64,000 nucleotides of DNA from Pseudomonadota bacterium (GTDB lineage: Bacteria; Pseudomonadota; Alphaproteobacteria; Acetobacterales; Acetobacteraceae). Positions 25,741-34,776 of this stretch are shown here, one piece after another. A model generated the notes under the pieces. That model had not been told where the DNA came from, did no database searches, and saw nothing but the letters and a program-made list of their open reading frames with translations. The stretch spans positions 42,243 to 106,242 of the forward strand of contig JAJZFA010000036.1 in the NCBI GenBank assembly GCA_021805565.1. Reading direction: 5' to 3'. Both the position numbers and the translations under genes were made by a program. The stretch's first letter is position 1. Each line of letters begins with the position of its first letter.

Positions 25741-26921
25741 CACAGAGTGGCCTCCGAACCCAGGATCAAGGAACTGACAGGCGTCACCATCGGGCCGCCG
25801 ACCACGATAACGGCGTCGTTCCTTGGCGCCTGATTGGTGGATTCCCCGCGTATCTGCCGCACCGCCTCGATCACCAGTTCCAGCCCGTGCATATAGCACT
25901 CGGCCAGATTGCCGCCGCTGGTGTTCAGCGGCATCTTGCCGGTCGAGGCAATTAGATTTTCCAGCCGCAGCAGATCGTTGGCTTCTTCGGGCGCGCAGAA
26001 CCCATGCTCCACCAGGCTCATCAACACGCCCCCGGTGAAATTTTCGTAGCACTGGACGACATCGATATCCTTGGGGCCCATTTTCGCCATGGCGTAGAGG
26101 TTCGGCGCGACGGTGGCGAAGTGGGAACTGGCGTAGTTCGGCCCGTTATGCACCGGTGCCGCGCAGCGATGATCCGACCCGGTGGCAACCCCCAGCAGAT
26201 AGCTGGATTTGTGCGGCAAGTCCTTTGCCCGGTCTGCCGGCATAACGATGACCGCCGCGGCGCCGTCGTTCTCCAGGCAGCAATCGAACAAATGAAACGG
26301 TTCCACGATCCAGCGCGAGGCATCGTACTTCGCTTCATCCAGCGGCCGCCCGTACATAACGGCGCGGGGGTTGTTCTGCGCGTGGTGGTAGGACGCCAGC
26401 GAAATCGCCCTTAAGGCGTCTTGCTTGACACCATGGTCGTGCATGAAGCGCACGACTTTCATGGCGAATTTCTGCGCCGGGGACATAAGACCGTAGGGGA
26501 TGGTAAACGCATCGTCGCCCGACGCCAGGGGCGCGCCGCTGCCGCGCCCGAACCTGGCGAACTGGCCTTGCGCCAGCGCGCGGAATGCCACGACGCAGTT
26601 TGCCATGCCGGTGGTTACCGCCGCCGCCGCATTGCCGACCGCCGCCGCGACACCGCCGCCGCCGCCGCCCCACTGCATGTTGGAAAACCGCAATTCCTTG
26701 ATGCCCAGCGCCGCCGACAGCCGCGACGGGTCGTTGCGGTCGTTGGAATAGGACGTGAAACCGTCGATGTCTTTCGGGTCGATGCCCGCGTCTTTAGCGG
26801 CCGCCAGAATGGCCTGAAGGGTCAGTTTGAACTCGCTGTGGGGGGATTGGCCATGCTTGTAATACTGCGTCTCGCCGATGCCGGCGATGACGGCCTGACC
26901 GCGTAAGGTTCGTTCTGCCAT
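25740..26921 (-). CDS. Thiolase-fold protein, lipid-transfer/Ltp2-like (possible retro-aldolase)
   Basis: 393 aa with the SCP-x/lipid-transfer thiolase layout. The N-terminal region around residues 85-110 reads WGGGGGGVAAAV where degradative thiolases have their nucleophilic Cys, so that Cys seems absent. The C-terminal NTSGGNLAECYMHG segment (near 345) replaces the usual GHPxGATG. This pattern, with the coupled DUF35 gene, resembles Ltp2-type side-chain aldolases more than acetyl-CoA acetyltransferases. The start ATG 26921 has AAGGAG upstream; the frame runs open to 27299 but without homologous sequence. Substrate unknown. Confidence 0.8.
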   Translation of the reverse strand: MAERTLRGQAVIAGIGETQYYKHGQSPHSEFKLTLQAILAAAKDAGIDPKDIDGFTSYSNDRNDPSRLSAALGIKELRFSNMQWGGGGGGVAAAVGNAAAAVTTGMANCVVAFRALAQGQFARFGRGSGAPLASGDDAFTIPYGLMSPAQKFAMKVVRFMHDHGVKQDALRAISLASYHHAQNNPRAVMYGRPLDEAKYDASRWIVEPFHLFDCCLENDGAAAVIVMPADRAKDLPHKSSYLLGVATGSDHRCAAPVHNGPNYASSHFATVAPNLYAMAKMGPKDIDVVQCYENFTGGVLMSLVEHGFCAPEEANDLLRLENLIASTGKMPLNTSGGNLAECYMHGLELVIEAVRQIRGESTNQAPRNDAVIVVGGPMVTPVSSLILGSEATL

Positions 26922-27405
26922 TGTGTGCGTCTCCTTGGGCAAAACCATTACCGCCTTCGCCGGCAATGTCCAGCACGCGCCGTGGCAGCGGGCATTCACC
27001 CCGGCGCCCATTGGACGGGCCTGGATCGGTTTCTTGAAGGGCATCGTTTGCAACTGCGCAACAACGGAGGTTCTGCTAACGATAAACCTCGTAATTCTGT
27101 GAATCAGCGGAATCGGCATGAACGATCCAGCCAATACTTTCGCGCTATCGCCGGAGTAACGCGACACCGCGAGCTTGATCGACGATCTGCTGGGCAAAGC
27201 CATTGACGTTCGGTACGAGGATTTTTGCCGTCTATCATCTGGCGCGTTCCTTATTAACGTATCCGATCCCATGGCCGAGCATGCGCTGCGCGCACTCAAT
27301 TTGATTCCGCGCGGCGTGCTCGCCGTTCCGAATCAGGCGGGCGCGGCCGATGAGGAAGATGTCCGAGACAAACTGGCGGGCGCGCGTAAATATTTGACAG
27401 GCTGG

Positions 27406-28113
27406 GGGAACCTCTAAAAATCTCCCTTGCCAGGACGCACGAACCTCGATTCTATCTGGCAACCAACGACCTGCCGCGACGGGTTCGCAAGGCACCAGCC
27501 CGGCTTTTTCGACCTTGGCCGCCGCTATGACAGCCTTAACGCCAGGCCCGATCCACTGGTGGCGATCAATCGACCATCCCCTGGGAGTGCTTGCGCGACA
27601 CGCTGCGCGCCGCATTGGAACAAGCCGGCCAGCGCAACACCGCCAACACGCCGCGCGAGGTCTAAGCCGACAGCGCCTGTCGCTCCGAAGCGACCGAGGC
27701 GAAGCTGAAAGACCCGCGCTACCGCGGCCGCATCCACAAGAAGGGCAATCGCGACACGGCGCTGACGAAACGCGAGCAGGCGACGAACAAGACTGCCTCG
27801 AAAGTGCGCTCGCGGGTAGAGCGCGTGTTCGGTCATACCGTGTCCTCGATGGGCGAGGCTGGCCAAGGTTCCGACGGCGTAGCGGTTGGAATGCCAGAGT
27901 GGGGGCAAGCTGGTGCGCACGATCGGGTTCGTCCGGGCGAAGGCGAAGATCGGGCCGCGTGACGCGCCACACCCTATGCGGGTTGTGGGGCGCCGATGCC
28001 AGGTTTGACCAATCGGAGCGTGCGATTAGCCCCTTGGATAGGGCTGAACCGCCTTGCCCAAATCATGGAGGCCGCTCACACTGGCTTGGAAAAGTCGATT
28101 TTTAAAGGTTCCC
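27406..28113 (+). mobile_element. Decayed IS5-family insertion sequence with both inverted repeats
   Basis: The left end GGGAACCTCTAAAAATC (27406-27422) and the inverted right end GATTTTTAAAGGTTCCC (28097-28113) differ at one position and bound 708 bp. Between them are pieces of one transposase, broken by stops and frameshifts. The short length (intact elements are typically 1.1-1.4 kb) shows a large internal deletion. I found no target duplication, which fits an old insertion. Confidence 0.75.
27508..27975 (+). pseudogene. IS5-family transposase remnant
   Basis: Pieces in different frames recall IS5-family transposases: an N-terminal FFDLGRRYDSLN-type start near 27508, then WECLRDTLRAALEQ (about 27585) ending in a stop (TAA near 27664), then the catalytic C-terminal part ADSACRSEATEAKLKDPRYRG and RSRVERVFG (about 27665-27830), and finally KLVRTIGFVRAKAKIG in another frame (about 27910-27960). 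The central DDE-bearing segment is missing, so it cannot be active. Confidence 0.75.
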
Positions 28114-28256
28114 AATGTATGGGTCCGGTCACCTCCGGCCACCCGCAACAACAGCCGCGCCATTCGGTCGAATACGGAAAGCCGAACTGGCTTTTGTGTG
28201 CTGGCGAGCAGGGCTTTTGCGCAGATCCGGGTGAATCGTGCCCCCTCCAACAACAC

Positions 28257-28547
28257 TCACGGCCGCGCCGGTATCGCGGGCACGCTGCCTGTGCCTAAGC
28301 CTTCTTCCCGCAGCAATTGCTTGTCCGTCTTCTCCAAACGCCGGTCGGTCGCCCTCTGTTCGGCGGCCGGGGGGCGGATGCCCTTGGCCGCCTCGCGCCC
28401 GTCCACCTCGTTCGGTGTCGGCTGGTAACTCAGCCCGTTGGACCGGTTGCCGATCTCGGCCGGCGGCGTCCCCGCCCCAGGCGTCTGCGCCACGGCGGAG
28501 GCTGTCACCACAAAAGCCACCATCGGAACCATCGCCAGCAAACGCAT
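28257..28547 (-). CDS. Small secreted hypothetical protein, 96 aa
   Basis: ATG 28547 has a perfect AGGAGG 6 bases upstream, which decides the start; the frame extends upstream only as antisense of the next gene. The N-terminus is a classical Sec signal peptide (hydrophobic 3-20, cleavage near AVAQ at 21-23). The mature part is small, polar, Pro/Glu/Arg-rich and without cysteines; no domain is recognised. Divergent from the KPR-like gene starting at 28728, so they share a promoter region. Confidence 0.65.
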   Translation of the reverse strand: MRLLAMVPMVAFVVTASAVAQTPGAGTPPAEIGNRSNGLSYQPTPNEVDGREAAKGIRPPAAEQRATDRRLEKTDKQLLREEGLGTGSVPAIPARP

Positions 28548-28727
28548 CGTATCCTCCTCAGGGTCCGGCTTATCGCGGTCAGCCCGCCGTAAGGATGCCC
28601 AGTTCCAGCCATGCGTAAAGCCCGGCCTTCGCGAAGCGGAACGGCAACAAGGCATCGGCTTGTCACGTTCGCCGCATGCCGTCAGCATCGCCCTCCGGAT
28701 AACCCTTACGGTGGCAGCGCGAACCGG

Positions 28728-29726
28728 ATGACCGCGACACACAACGAAAGACCGCCCACCGCCGCGCGCATTGCCATCGCGGGTGCGGGGGCGATCGGCT
28801 GCACGCTCGCTGTCCGGCTGGCGATGGCGGGGCACCGGGTCCGCCTGCTCGCGCGCGGACCAGCATTGCAGGCGGCGCAGGCCGGCGCACTCCGGCTGGA
28901 CGATCTGTCGGGCACCGCAACCGGGCAAGTGACCGCCAGCGAGCGGCCGGATTTCGGTGTGCAGGACATTTTGTTCCTGTGCGCCAAATCGCAGGATCTG
29001 CCGATCCTCGCCGCCACCGTGCAACCCTTGATCGGGCCGGACACGATCGTCGTGCCAACGCCGAACGGCGTGCCGTTCTGGTATTTTCACGGCGAAGGCG
29101 GCCGGTTCGCGGGCCGGCCGGTACTCTCCGTCGATCCGGAAAACCAAATCGCCCGTTCGCTTCCGTCCGGGCAAATCGTCGGCGCCGTTCTGTTCATGTC
29201 GGCCGAGGTCGTGGCGCCCGGTCATGTCGTGTCGCGCACGCCGCACCGCATGATGCTGGGCGAACCCGCCGGCGGATCCTCGGAACGCCTGCGCCGCCTG
29301 TGCATCCTTCTGAACGGCGCCGGCATCGCCGCAACGCCGGTGGACCAAATCCGCGACCCGCTCTGGACGAAGATCGTCGCCAATCTGACATCCAATCCGC
29401 TATCCGTGGTGTCCGGCGCCACGCTTGGGCAGATTTATACCCGTCCCGATCTTCTCGCCATCGTCCGGCCGGTCATGCACGAGGCCATGCTCGTTGCCGC
29501 CTGCCATCGCGCCCGCCTTACCGCCGACCCCATCGGGATCGTCGCGCTCGGTGCCTCCATGGGGGACGTGCGCACATCCATGCTGCAGGATTACCAGCGC
29601 GGCAAACCGCTGGAACTGGCGGCGATCGGCGATGCCGTGATAGAATTGGCTGGACATTACGACCTGCCGATGACGGCAACGCGGGCGTTATTGCGGCGCG
29701 TCCGCGAGAAAACGTCTTCGTCCTGA
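28728..29726 (+). CDS. 2-dehydropantoate 2-reductase family protein (PanE/ApbA-like)
   Basis: 332 aa. The Rossmann motif GAGAIG is at 19-24, preceded by a short extension. The ketopantoate reductase domain has the LWTKIVANLTSNPLSVVSGA block near 220, whose Lys is the catalytic residue in PanE. It is the first of three genes (KPR-like, class II aldolase, SMP-30-like) suggesting sugar-acid or keto-acid metabolism, not pantothenate synthesis. Start chosen at ATG 28728; the frame is open to 28611. Confidence 0.85.
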   Translation: MTATHNERPPTAARIAIAGAGAIGCTLAVRLAMAGHRVRLLARGPALQAAQAGALRLDDLSGTATGQVTASERPDFGVQDILFLCAKSQDLPILAATVQPLIGPDTIVVPTPNGVPFWYFHGEGGRFAGRPVLSVDPENQIARSLPSGQIVGAVLFMSAEVVAPGHVVSRTPHRMMLGEPAGGSSERLRRLCILLNGAGIAATPVDQIRDPLWTKIVANLTSNPLSVVSGATLGQIYTRPDLLAIVRPVMHEAMLVAACHRARLTADPIGIVALGASMGDVRTSMLQDYQRGKPLELAAIGDAVIELAGHYDLPMTATRALLRRVREKTSSS

Positions 29727-29738
29727 AAGGAAACCGCG

Positions 29739-30521
29739 ATGAACGCCATGACCGATGCGGCCAATGTCCGGCCCGCGACCTGTCCGGAGGCAGAATGGGC
29801 GCTGCGCCGCCAACTGGCGCAGGCCTACCACCTGATCGACTATTTCGGCTGGACCGAAACGATCTTCAATCACATGTCCGTCCGGCTGCCCGGCGGCGAA
29901 GGTCATTACCTGGTCAATCCATTCGGCCTGAACTACGACGAAGTCACCCCGGCCAATCTGTTGAAAATCGATCTGGACGGAAACCTGGTGGATGCGTCCA
30001 ACTATCCGGCCAACCCCGCCGGATTTGCGCTGCACAGCGCCATCCATGGCGCGCGCGCCGACGCCCATTGCGTCATTCACACCCACACCACGCCGATCTC
30101 GGCGATCGCGCTCAAGCGGGCCGGGTTCGGACACGACGATTTCTATGGGGCACAACTGACCGGGCGAATCGGCTATCATACGTTCGAGGGCATTACGCTT
30201 TACGCCGAGGAAAAGACCCGCATGCTGGCCAGCCTCGGCGACAAGCACGTGCTGGTGCTGCGCAATCACGGTGTCGCGGTCTGCGAATCCACCATCGCCC
30301 GGACCTTCTTCCTGTTATGGACGGTGCAGCGGGCGGCGGAGGTTCAAAGCCTCGCGTTGTCGATGGCGGGCGACAACGTGGCGCTGCCCGAGGCCATCGG
30401 ACGGCATTGCGCCGAACAGACCCAGCAGTTGATCGCACATAACGATTTCGCCGAAAAATGGTTCGCGGCGATGGGGCGGCGCAGCGATGTTCGGCGGCGC
30501 GTGCAGGGACTACAGGCCTAA
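29739..30521 (+). CDS. Class II aldolase/adducin family protein
   Basis: 260 aa. Zinc-binding His114 and His116 in HTHTTP and the RNHG motif near 170 are the signature of class II aldolase/epimerase enzymes (fuculose-phosphate aldolase fold). Many members of this clade, without a phosphate-binding site that I can recognise, work on unphosphorylated hydroxy-keto acids or act as decarboxylases. It begins 12 bp after the KPR-like gene with AAGGAAA as ribosome site. Confidence 0.87.
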   Translation: MNAMTDAANVRPATCPEAEWALRRQLAQAYHLIDYFGWTETIFNHMSVRLPGGEGHYLVNPFGLNYDEVTPANLLKIDLDGNLVDASNYPANPAGFALHSAIHGARADAHCVIHTHTTPISAIALKRAGFGHDDFYGAQLTGRIGYHTFEGITLYAEEKTRMLASLGDKHVLVLRNHGVAVCESTIARTFFLLWTVQRAAEVQSLALSMAGDNVALPEAIGRHCAEQTQQLIAHNDFAEKWFAAMGRRSDVRRRVQGLQA

Positions 30522-30543
30522 ATTCGTAACGAAAGTCGGCGCA

Positions 30544-31461
30544 ATGAATGAAAATCCTCATGTCGTCCTCGACCCCCGTTTCAGGAAGCTGATCTTCGGA
30601 CATACAAAGCTGGAAAAGCTCTGGACCGGCGCGCGCTGGGCCGAAGGCCCGGCATATCTGCCCGCCGCCCGGCATCTGATCTTCTCCGACATCCCGAACG
30701 ACCGCCTGATGCGCTTCAACGAAAGCGACAACACCGTGTCGGTCTTCATGAACGGGTGCGGATTCCAAAACGGCCACACGGTTGACCGGCAAGGCCGCCT
30801 GATCGCCTGCGAACATGGCGGACGGGCGGTGTCGCGCATCGAACACGACGGGACGCGCACCGTGCTTGCGTCGCACTACCAGGGCAAGCGCCTGAACTCG
30901 CCGAACGATGTCGTGGCGAAGGCGGATGGCTCGATCTGGTTCACCGACCCGACCTATGGGATCGATACCGAATACGAAGGCTATACCGCCGAGTCCGAAA
31001 TCGGCGCGTCGTACGTCTATCGCATCGATCCGGACGACGGATCGGTGGCGGCCGTCGTAACCGATATGTTCAAGCCGAACGGCATTGCATTTTCGCCGGA
31101 TGAGAGCCTGCTATACGTGGCCGATACCGGCAGGTCGCACGACCCGTCGTTCGCGCCGGTCATCCGGGTCTATCCGGTCCAGCCGGATGGAACGACGGTG
31201 GACGAAGGGCGGCTGTTCGCGACGTGCGATGTTGGCCTGTTCGACGGGTTTCGCGTGGATATGGCGGGGCATGTCTGGACTTCCACCGGGGCCGGCGTCA
31301 GTTGCTACCACCCGGATGGAACGCTGCTGGGAAAGGTTCAGGTGCCCGAGATTGTTGCGAACGTGACGTTCGGCGGGCCAAGGCGCAACCGGTTGTACAT
31401 CATGGGCCAGACATCGCTGTATTCGCTGTTTCTGAACACGCAGGGACCGAAATACTGCTGA
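30544..31461 (+). CDS. SMP-30/gluconolactonase family protein
   Basis: 305-aa six-bladed beta-propeller of the lactonase type. WAEGPAYLP near 32 carries the first metal ligand (Glu), RLNSPNDVV near 118 the central Asn/Asp ligands, and the FKPNGIAFSPDE and GLFDGFRVD segments (near 178 and 232) the remaining Asn and Asp. Such enzymes hydrolyse aldonolactones to aldonic acids. It follows the aldolase gene by 22 bp, consistent with a sugar-acid route. Start at ATG 30544; an alternative at 30487 overlaps the upstream gene. Confidence 0.87.
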   Translation: MNENPHVVLDPRFRKLIFGHTKLEKLWTGARWAEGPAYLPAARHLIFSDIPNDRLMRFNESDNTVSVFMNGCGFQNGHTVDRQGRLIACEHGGRAVSRIEHDGTRTVLASHYQGKRLNSPNDVVAKADGSIWFTDPTYGIDTEYEGYTAESEIGASYVYRIDPDDGSVAAVVTDMFKPNGIAFSPDESLLYVADTGRSHDPSFAPVIRVYPVQPDGTTVDEGRLFATCDVGLFDGFRVDMAGHVWTSTGAGVSCYHPDGTLLGKVQVPEIVANVTFGGPRRNRLYIMGQTSLYSLFLNTQGPKYC

Positions 31462-31559
31462 ACCAGCGGGATCGAACCGGTTGTCGGCAACCGTACTATA
31501 TGAAAAAATTCCAGTAATGGGTCTTGTCTAGGATATAAATCGACACAACCTGTGCCGGT

Positions 31560-33035
31560 ATGATCATCGCCGCGGCACAGGCCGAACACAGCCAGGGTTT
31601 TACGCTCCATCTGCATGGCAGGCTCGATGCCGCGGAACCGTTTTACCGCAAGGCCCTTGCGCTCGATCCGGATTTCAAGGAGGCCTGGATGAACCTGGGT
31701 CTGGTCGCGCTGGCGCAAGGCCGGCGGGACGAAGCCCAGTTCTGTCAGCGCCGGGCGCTGCGTCTCGATCCGGAAAGTGCCGATGCGCACAACAATCTGG
31801 GGATGGTTCACCACGCGCAAGGCCATATCGCGGAGGCCGAAAGCTGCTTTTACGCGGCATTGCGGCTGCGGCCCGATCACGCCAATGCCACGCTGAACCT
31901 TGGCGCCACGCGCCAGATCCTGAACCACGCCGAAGACGCCGATACACTGTTCCGCCGCGCCCTGGCCCTTGGTTCGGACCCGGTGCGTACCAACAGCAAC
32001 CTGGCACTGGCGCTGCTGGAACAGGTCCGGCCGGAAGAAGCCGAACAGTGCTGCCGCCAGGCCCTGGCGCTGCGGCCGCACGATCCGGAGGCGCGCGCCA
32101 ATCTCGCCCTTGCACTGCTGACGATGGGCCGTATGGAGGAAGGCTGGCGCGCTTACGAATCCCGGTGGGAGATCGAGGCGATGGCCGGTCCCGCGCCCTG
32201 TCTGACGCAGCCGCGATGGACCGGCCAGCCCCTGAACGGCGAGACTGTCGTGCTGCATGCCGAACAAGGCTTCGGCGATACGCTACAGTTCTGCCGCTAT
32301 GCCCCGATGGTCGCCGCCGCCGGCGGCCGCGTTGTGCTGGTGGTGCCGAAGGCGCTGCGCCGGATCATGGCAACGCTGGATGGCGTGGCTGGGGTGCTGT
32401 GCGAGGAAGACGGGCTTCCGCCGAACTTCGATTATCATTGTCCGCTGCTGAGCTTGCCGTTTGCCTTCGGGACGACCATAGCGACGATTCCGGCGGCGCA
32501 ATCCTATCTGCGCGCCGATCCGTCGGCCTGGGCGGGTTTCGCCGGCGAACTGCCGGGATTGAAGGTGGGCCTGGTCTGGGCGGGCAAATCGCGCACCGAA
32601 CAGCCCCATGCGGTCGCGATCGATCGGCGACGTTCGATGCGGCTGGCCGATATGGCGCCGCTGCTGTCCGTTCCCGGATGCAGTTTCGTGTCGCTGCAAC
32701 TAGGCCCCCCCGCGTCCCAGATCGGGGCGCTGCCGTCCGGGCCGGACCTGCACGACGTGTCGGGTCGGTTGAATGACTGGGCGGATACGGCGGACCTGAT
32801 CATGGCGCTCGATCTCGTGATCGCGGTGGATACCGCCGTCGCCCATCTGGCCGGGGCGCTGGGCAAGCCGGTGTGGATGCTGAGCCGGTTCGATGCCTGC
32901 TGGCGCTGGTTGCTCAACCGCCAGGATACGCCTTGGTACCCCAGCATGCGGCTGTTCCGCCAACCCCGCCGTGGCGATTGGGCGCCAGTTATCGGGCAGG
33001 TCGCGGAGGCTTTGCGGCTACAGGCTGGAGGATAG
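31560..33035 (+). CDS. TPR-repeat protein with C-terminal GT9-like domain
   Basis: 491 aa. Residues about 5-205 are a run of tetratricopeptide repeats of 34 aa (for example KALALDPDFKEAWMNLGLVALAQG and the four copies after it). Residues about 220-480 resemble a heptosyltransferase/GT9-like fold: GETVVLHAEQGFGDTLQF, GLVWAGK, and the VDTAVAHLAGALGKPVWML motif near 435. This fusion is common in alphaproteobacteria and has been linked to surface or flagellin glycosylation, but its substrate here is unknown. ATG 31560 follows a short AT-rich gap. Confidence 0.82.
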   Translation: MIIAAAQAEHSQGFTLHLHGRLDAAEPFYRKALALDPDFKEAWMNLGLVALAQGRRDEAQFCQRRALRLDPESADAHNNLGMVHHAQGHIAEAESCFYAALRLRPDHANATLNLGATRQILNHAEDADTLFRRALALGSDPVRTNSNLALALLEQVRPEEAEQCCRQALALRPHDPEARANLALALLTMGRMEEGWRAYESRWEIEAMAGPAPCLTQPRWTGQPLNGETVVLHAEQGFGDTLQFCRYAPMVAAAGGRVVLVVPKALRRIMATLDGVAGVLCEEDGLPPNFDYHCPLLSLPFAFGTTIATIPAAQSYLRADPSAWAGFAGELPGLKVGLVWAGKSRTEQPHAVAIDRRRSMRLADMAPLLSVPGCSFVSLQLGPPASQIGALPSGPDLHDVSGRLNDWADTADLIMALDLVIAVDTAVAHLAGALGKPVWMLSRFDACWRWLLNRQDTPWYPSMRLFRQPRRGDWAPVIGQVAEALRLQAGG

Positions 33036-33384
33036 CGGCCAACCGGTCGTGCCGAGTGGGCCGATTTGCACATGTCGTCATCACGCGCCGGGACATAAGC
33101 TTTTTGGGTAGTGGGTCAGTTTCAAGAAAAAGATTAAAACAAGGAATATTTTCTTTTAGAGTTTAATCATGGTTGCCAGAGTCTGTCCTGCCGAGCCCAC
33201 TTCCAGAGACGCCCCCGGCGTTGGCGTCCATCTTCGCCCTATCGATTGGTTGCGGTCGAGTGGGAGGATAGCCAGCGGCCATTATCAGCTTGGCAATATC
33301 GTTTGTGGATGATTGTCTTTTTGATAGATTAAAACTGCGTGATACGTTCAGCCTACGCTTGCAGCATAATTGGATTTGATATAT
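33036..33384. other. Gene-free 349 bp including left end of a cassette
   Basis: No gene is seen. The GC-rich flank ends near 33105, where the left inverted repeat of the 33.1-35.1 kb cassette begins (33109-33122). Beyond it the DNA is AT-rich and probably holds the promoter of the first cassette gene. Confidence 0.6.
33109..33122. repeat. Left 14-bp inverted repeat of the cassette
   Basis: TAGTGGGTCAGTTT, the exact inverted copy of 35076-35089. A further few bases (AA after one mismatch) also agree. See the cassette finding. Confidence 0.85.
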
Positions 33385-33957
33385 ATGTCAATTGGTCAAG
33401 CGATAAAGGAACTGGATGCTTCACACGAGATTTATCCCTACCATCCCTTGGGTACAAAGAGAGTGGCGCGTCGGTGCGCCTATCTCACCAAGGATGCCGC
33501 AAAAGATTTTAACGATCCGCAGTCCGCAGTAAATCTCCTATGCGGCCCGGCACCCATCGCTGGCGCCCTGACCCGCTGGGTGCTTGGAGAACTGATTTAT
33601 GGAGACGAAAGGCGAGGACGCTTTCTCGTCATGCTTCAGCCGCCACCTCCCGACGTTTGGGAACTGAGGGTTACCGAGCCGGTCATTCAGGCAAGGATTT
33701 TCGTTCAATTCGCGGCACCCGACACTCTGATAGTGATGAGTTTTCACACCCGCCGGCTTCTTGGCGACAAAGGGTCGGCCGGCTGGAACGATGCGATGGT
33801 GGATTGCGAGCGACAATGGAACAATCTATTTCCTGGCATGGTCCCTTTTTCGGGGAATTCCATCCACGCCTATGTGACGGAGAATTGCGATGACTTCCCC
33901 CTCCTCAGGCCTCTCCCCACTTCTCGGCCGCGACCGCGCCGAATACGGCGTCATTAG
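33385..33957 (+). CDS. Hypothetical protein, 190 aa, cassette gene 1
   Basis: No family recognised. It is a soluble protein with a helical N-terminus and several beta segments rich in hydrophobics (LVMLQPP, ARIFVQF, TLIVMSF), followed by conserved-looking aromatic residues near W139/W149 and a C-terminal Arg/Pro-rich tail that is out of phase with the following gene. Start at ATG 33385; a TTG at 33370 is possible. It overlaps the HTH gene by 68 bp, the gene order (larger unknown gene, then an overlapping HTH gene) seen in several toxin-antitoxin or regulator pairs. GC content is lower than in the neighbours. Confidence 0.65.
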   Translation: MSIGQAIKELDASHEIYPYHPLGTKRVARRCAYLTKDAAKDFNDPQSAVNLLCGPAPIAGALTRWVLGELIYGDERRGRFLVMLQPPPPDVWELRVTEPVIQARIFVQFAAPDTLIVMSFHTRRLLGDKGSAGWNDAMVDCERQWNNLFPGMVPFSGNSIHAYVTENCDDFPLLRPLPTSRPRPRRIRRH

Positions 33958-34369
33958 GCTTCGGGATCAGGCATTTGATGCGGTGCAAAAGCTATGGCGC
34001 AAGCGCCGCGATTCTGGCGTGACTCAAAAAGCCCTTGCTGACGTGATCAACCGCGATCAGGGCTGGGTTTCCAAGAATCTCCGCGCGCCTGGAAATTGGA
34101 CTCTTCGCACCATCGGTGAATTAGTCCAGGCGCTTGATGGAGAGATTGAAATCAAGGTCATAGGCCTCGAAGTTCCGACGGAACCAATTCCGAATTTTGA
34201 TGCCTATAAAGAATATTGCCCAACACGGCGTATCGTTAGCCCGGCAAACTTTGTCGGCACTATCGCCGTTAAAAATCCGATGACGACCAATTTCGAAATC
34301 GGCCGGCGAGACACCAACGAAATCATACTCTCCAACCGCATGCTGAATGCTGGAGAATCGAGGATTTAA
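33890..34369 (+). CDS. XRE-like helix-turn-helix protein, cassette gene 2
   Basis: 159 aa. Residues about 35-80 form a Cro/CI-type HTH (TQKALADVINRDQGWVSKNL with the following ALDGEIEI helix-strand), so it probably binds DNA as a dimer. The C-terminal 70 residues have no recognised domain. It overlaps the upstream gene by 68 bp and is 2 bp from the DUF3467-like gene, so the three are likely one transcript. It could be an antitoxin or an autoregulator; this is inferred. Confidence 0.72.
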   Translation: MTSPSSGLSPLLGRDRAEYGVIRLRDQAFDAVQKLWRKRRDSGVTQKALADVINRDQGWVSKNLRAPGNWTLRTIGELVQALDGEIEIKVIGLEVPTEPIPNFDAYKEYCPTRRIVSPANFVGTIAVKNPMTTNFEIGRRDTNEIILSNRMLNAGESRI

Positions 34370-34371
34370 CC

Positions 34372-34776
34372 ATGAGCGACTTTTCACAGCCTCCGATACC
34401 ACCAGCCGGACTATCTACCGCGTCAGCACAGAGATCGTTGGGGGGAGGCGCCGTCCCCGAAGTATTCGCGAACCAAATGCGAATGGGTGTCACTGTTACG
34501 GATTTTACGATTGTCTTTGGAATTGCAGTAGATGGTGGGTCAGACACCGCTATGTTGGCGGACAAAGTTTCTATTCACGTAGCACCCGGAATGCTTAAGC
34601 AAATTCTGCTAAACATCGAATCGGCTTTATCTGCGTATGAAGAAGTGATGGGAGAAATCAGAGTGCCAAATTCTTTAGTTGCGAACGTTGCAGGAATTAA
34701 GACGCATCTGGCCATGATGCTTCGCCAACAAATGGACGGACCCGAATCCCCAAGGAATGCCTCTCCTATTTCCTAA
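34372..34776 (+). CDS. DUF3467-like protein, cassette gene 3
   Basis: 134 aa. The central part (about residues 30-90) has the DUF3467 pattern: FANQMRMGVTVTDFTIVFG, then a strand ending in VSIHVAPGMLKQILLNIESALSAYEEVMG, where the AP-x3-K/KxxL helix matches family members. DUF3467 proteins have no assigned function. It starts 2 bp after the HTH gene and ends against the leftward KGG gene (4-bp overlap of stops). Confidence 0.7.
   Translation: MSDFSQPPIPPAGLSTASAQRSLGGGAVPEVFANQMRMGVTVTDFTIVFGIAVDGGSDTAMLADKVSIHVAPGMLKQILLNIESALSAYEEVMGEIRVPNSLVANVAGIKTHLAMMLRQQMDGPESPRNASPIS

Larger units (their letters stand above)
26922..28256. other. Gene-poor 1.3-kb stretch with an insertion-sequence relic
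   Basis: The first ~480 bp hold the promoter side of the thiolase-fold gene and a doubtful 80-codon + strand frame (27175-27417) that runs into the left repeat of the IS and may be a truncated gene. From 27406 to 28113 lies the IS5-like relic described below. The remaining ~140 bp to the small secreted-protein gene shows nothing recognisable. Confidence 0.5.

Noticed and set aside
27175..27417. 80-codon frame ending at the IS5 left repeat
   Set aside because: No family, no ribosome site, and it ends just inside the repeat; may be a truncated gene but cannot be supported.
28548..29348. Upstream extension of the small secreted protein
   Set aside because: Runs antisense to the KPR-like gene; signal peptide and AGGAGG fix the start at 28547.
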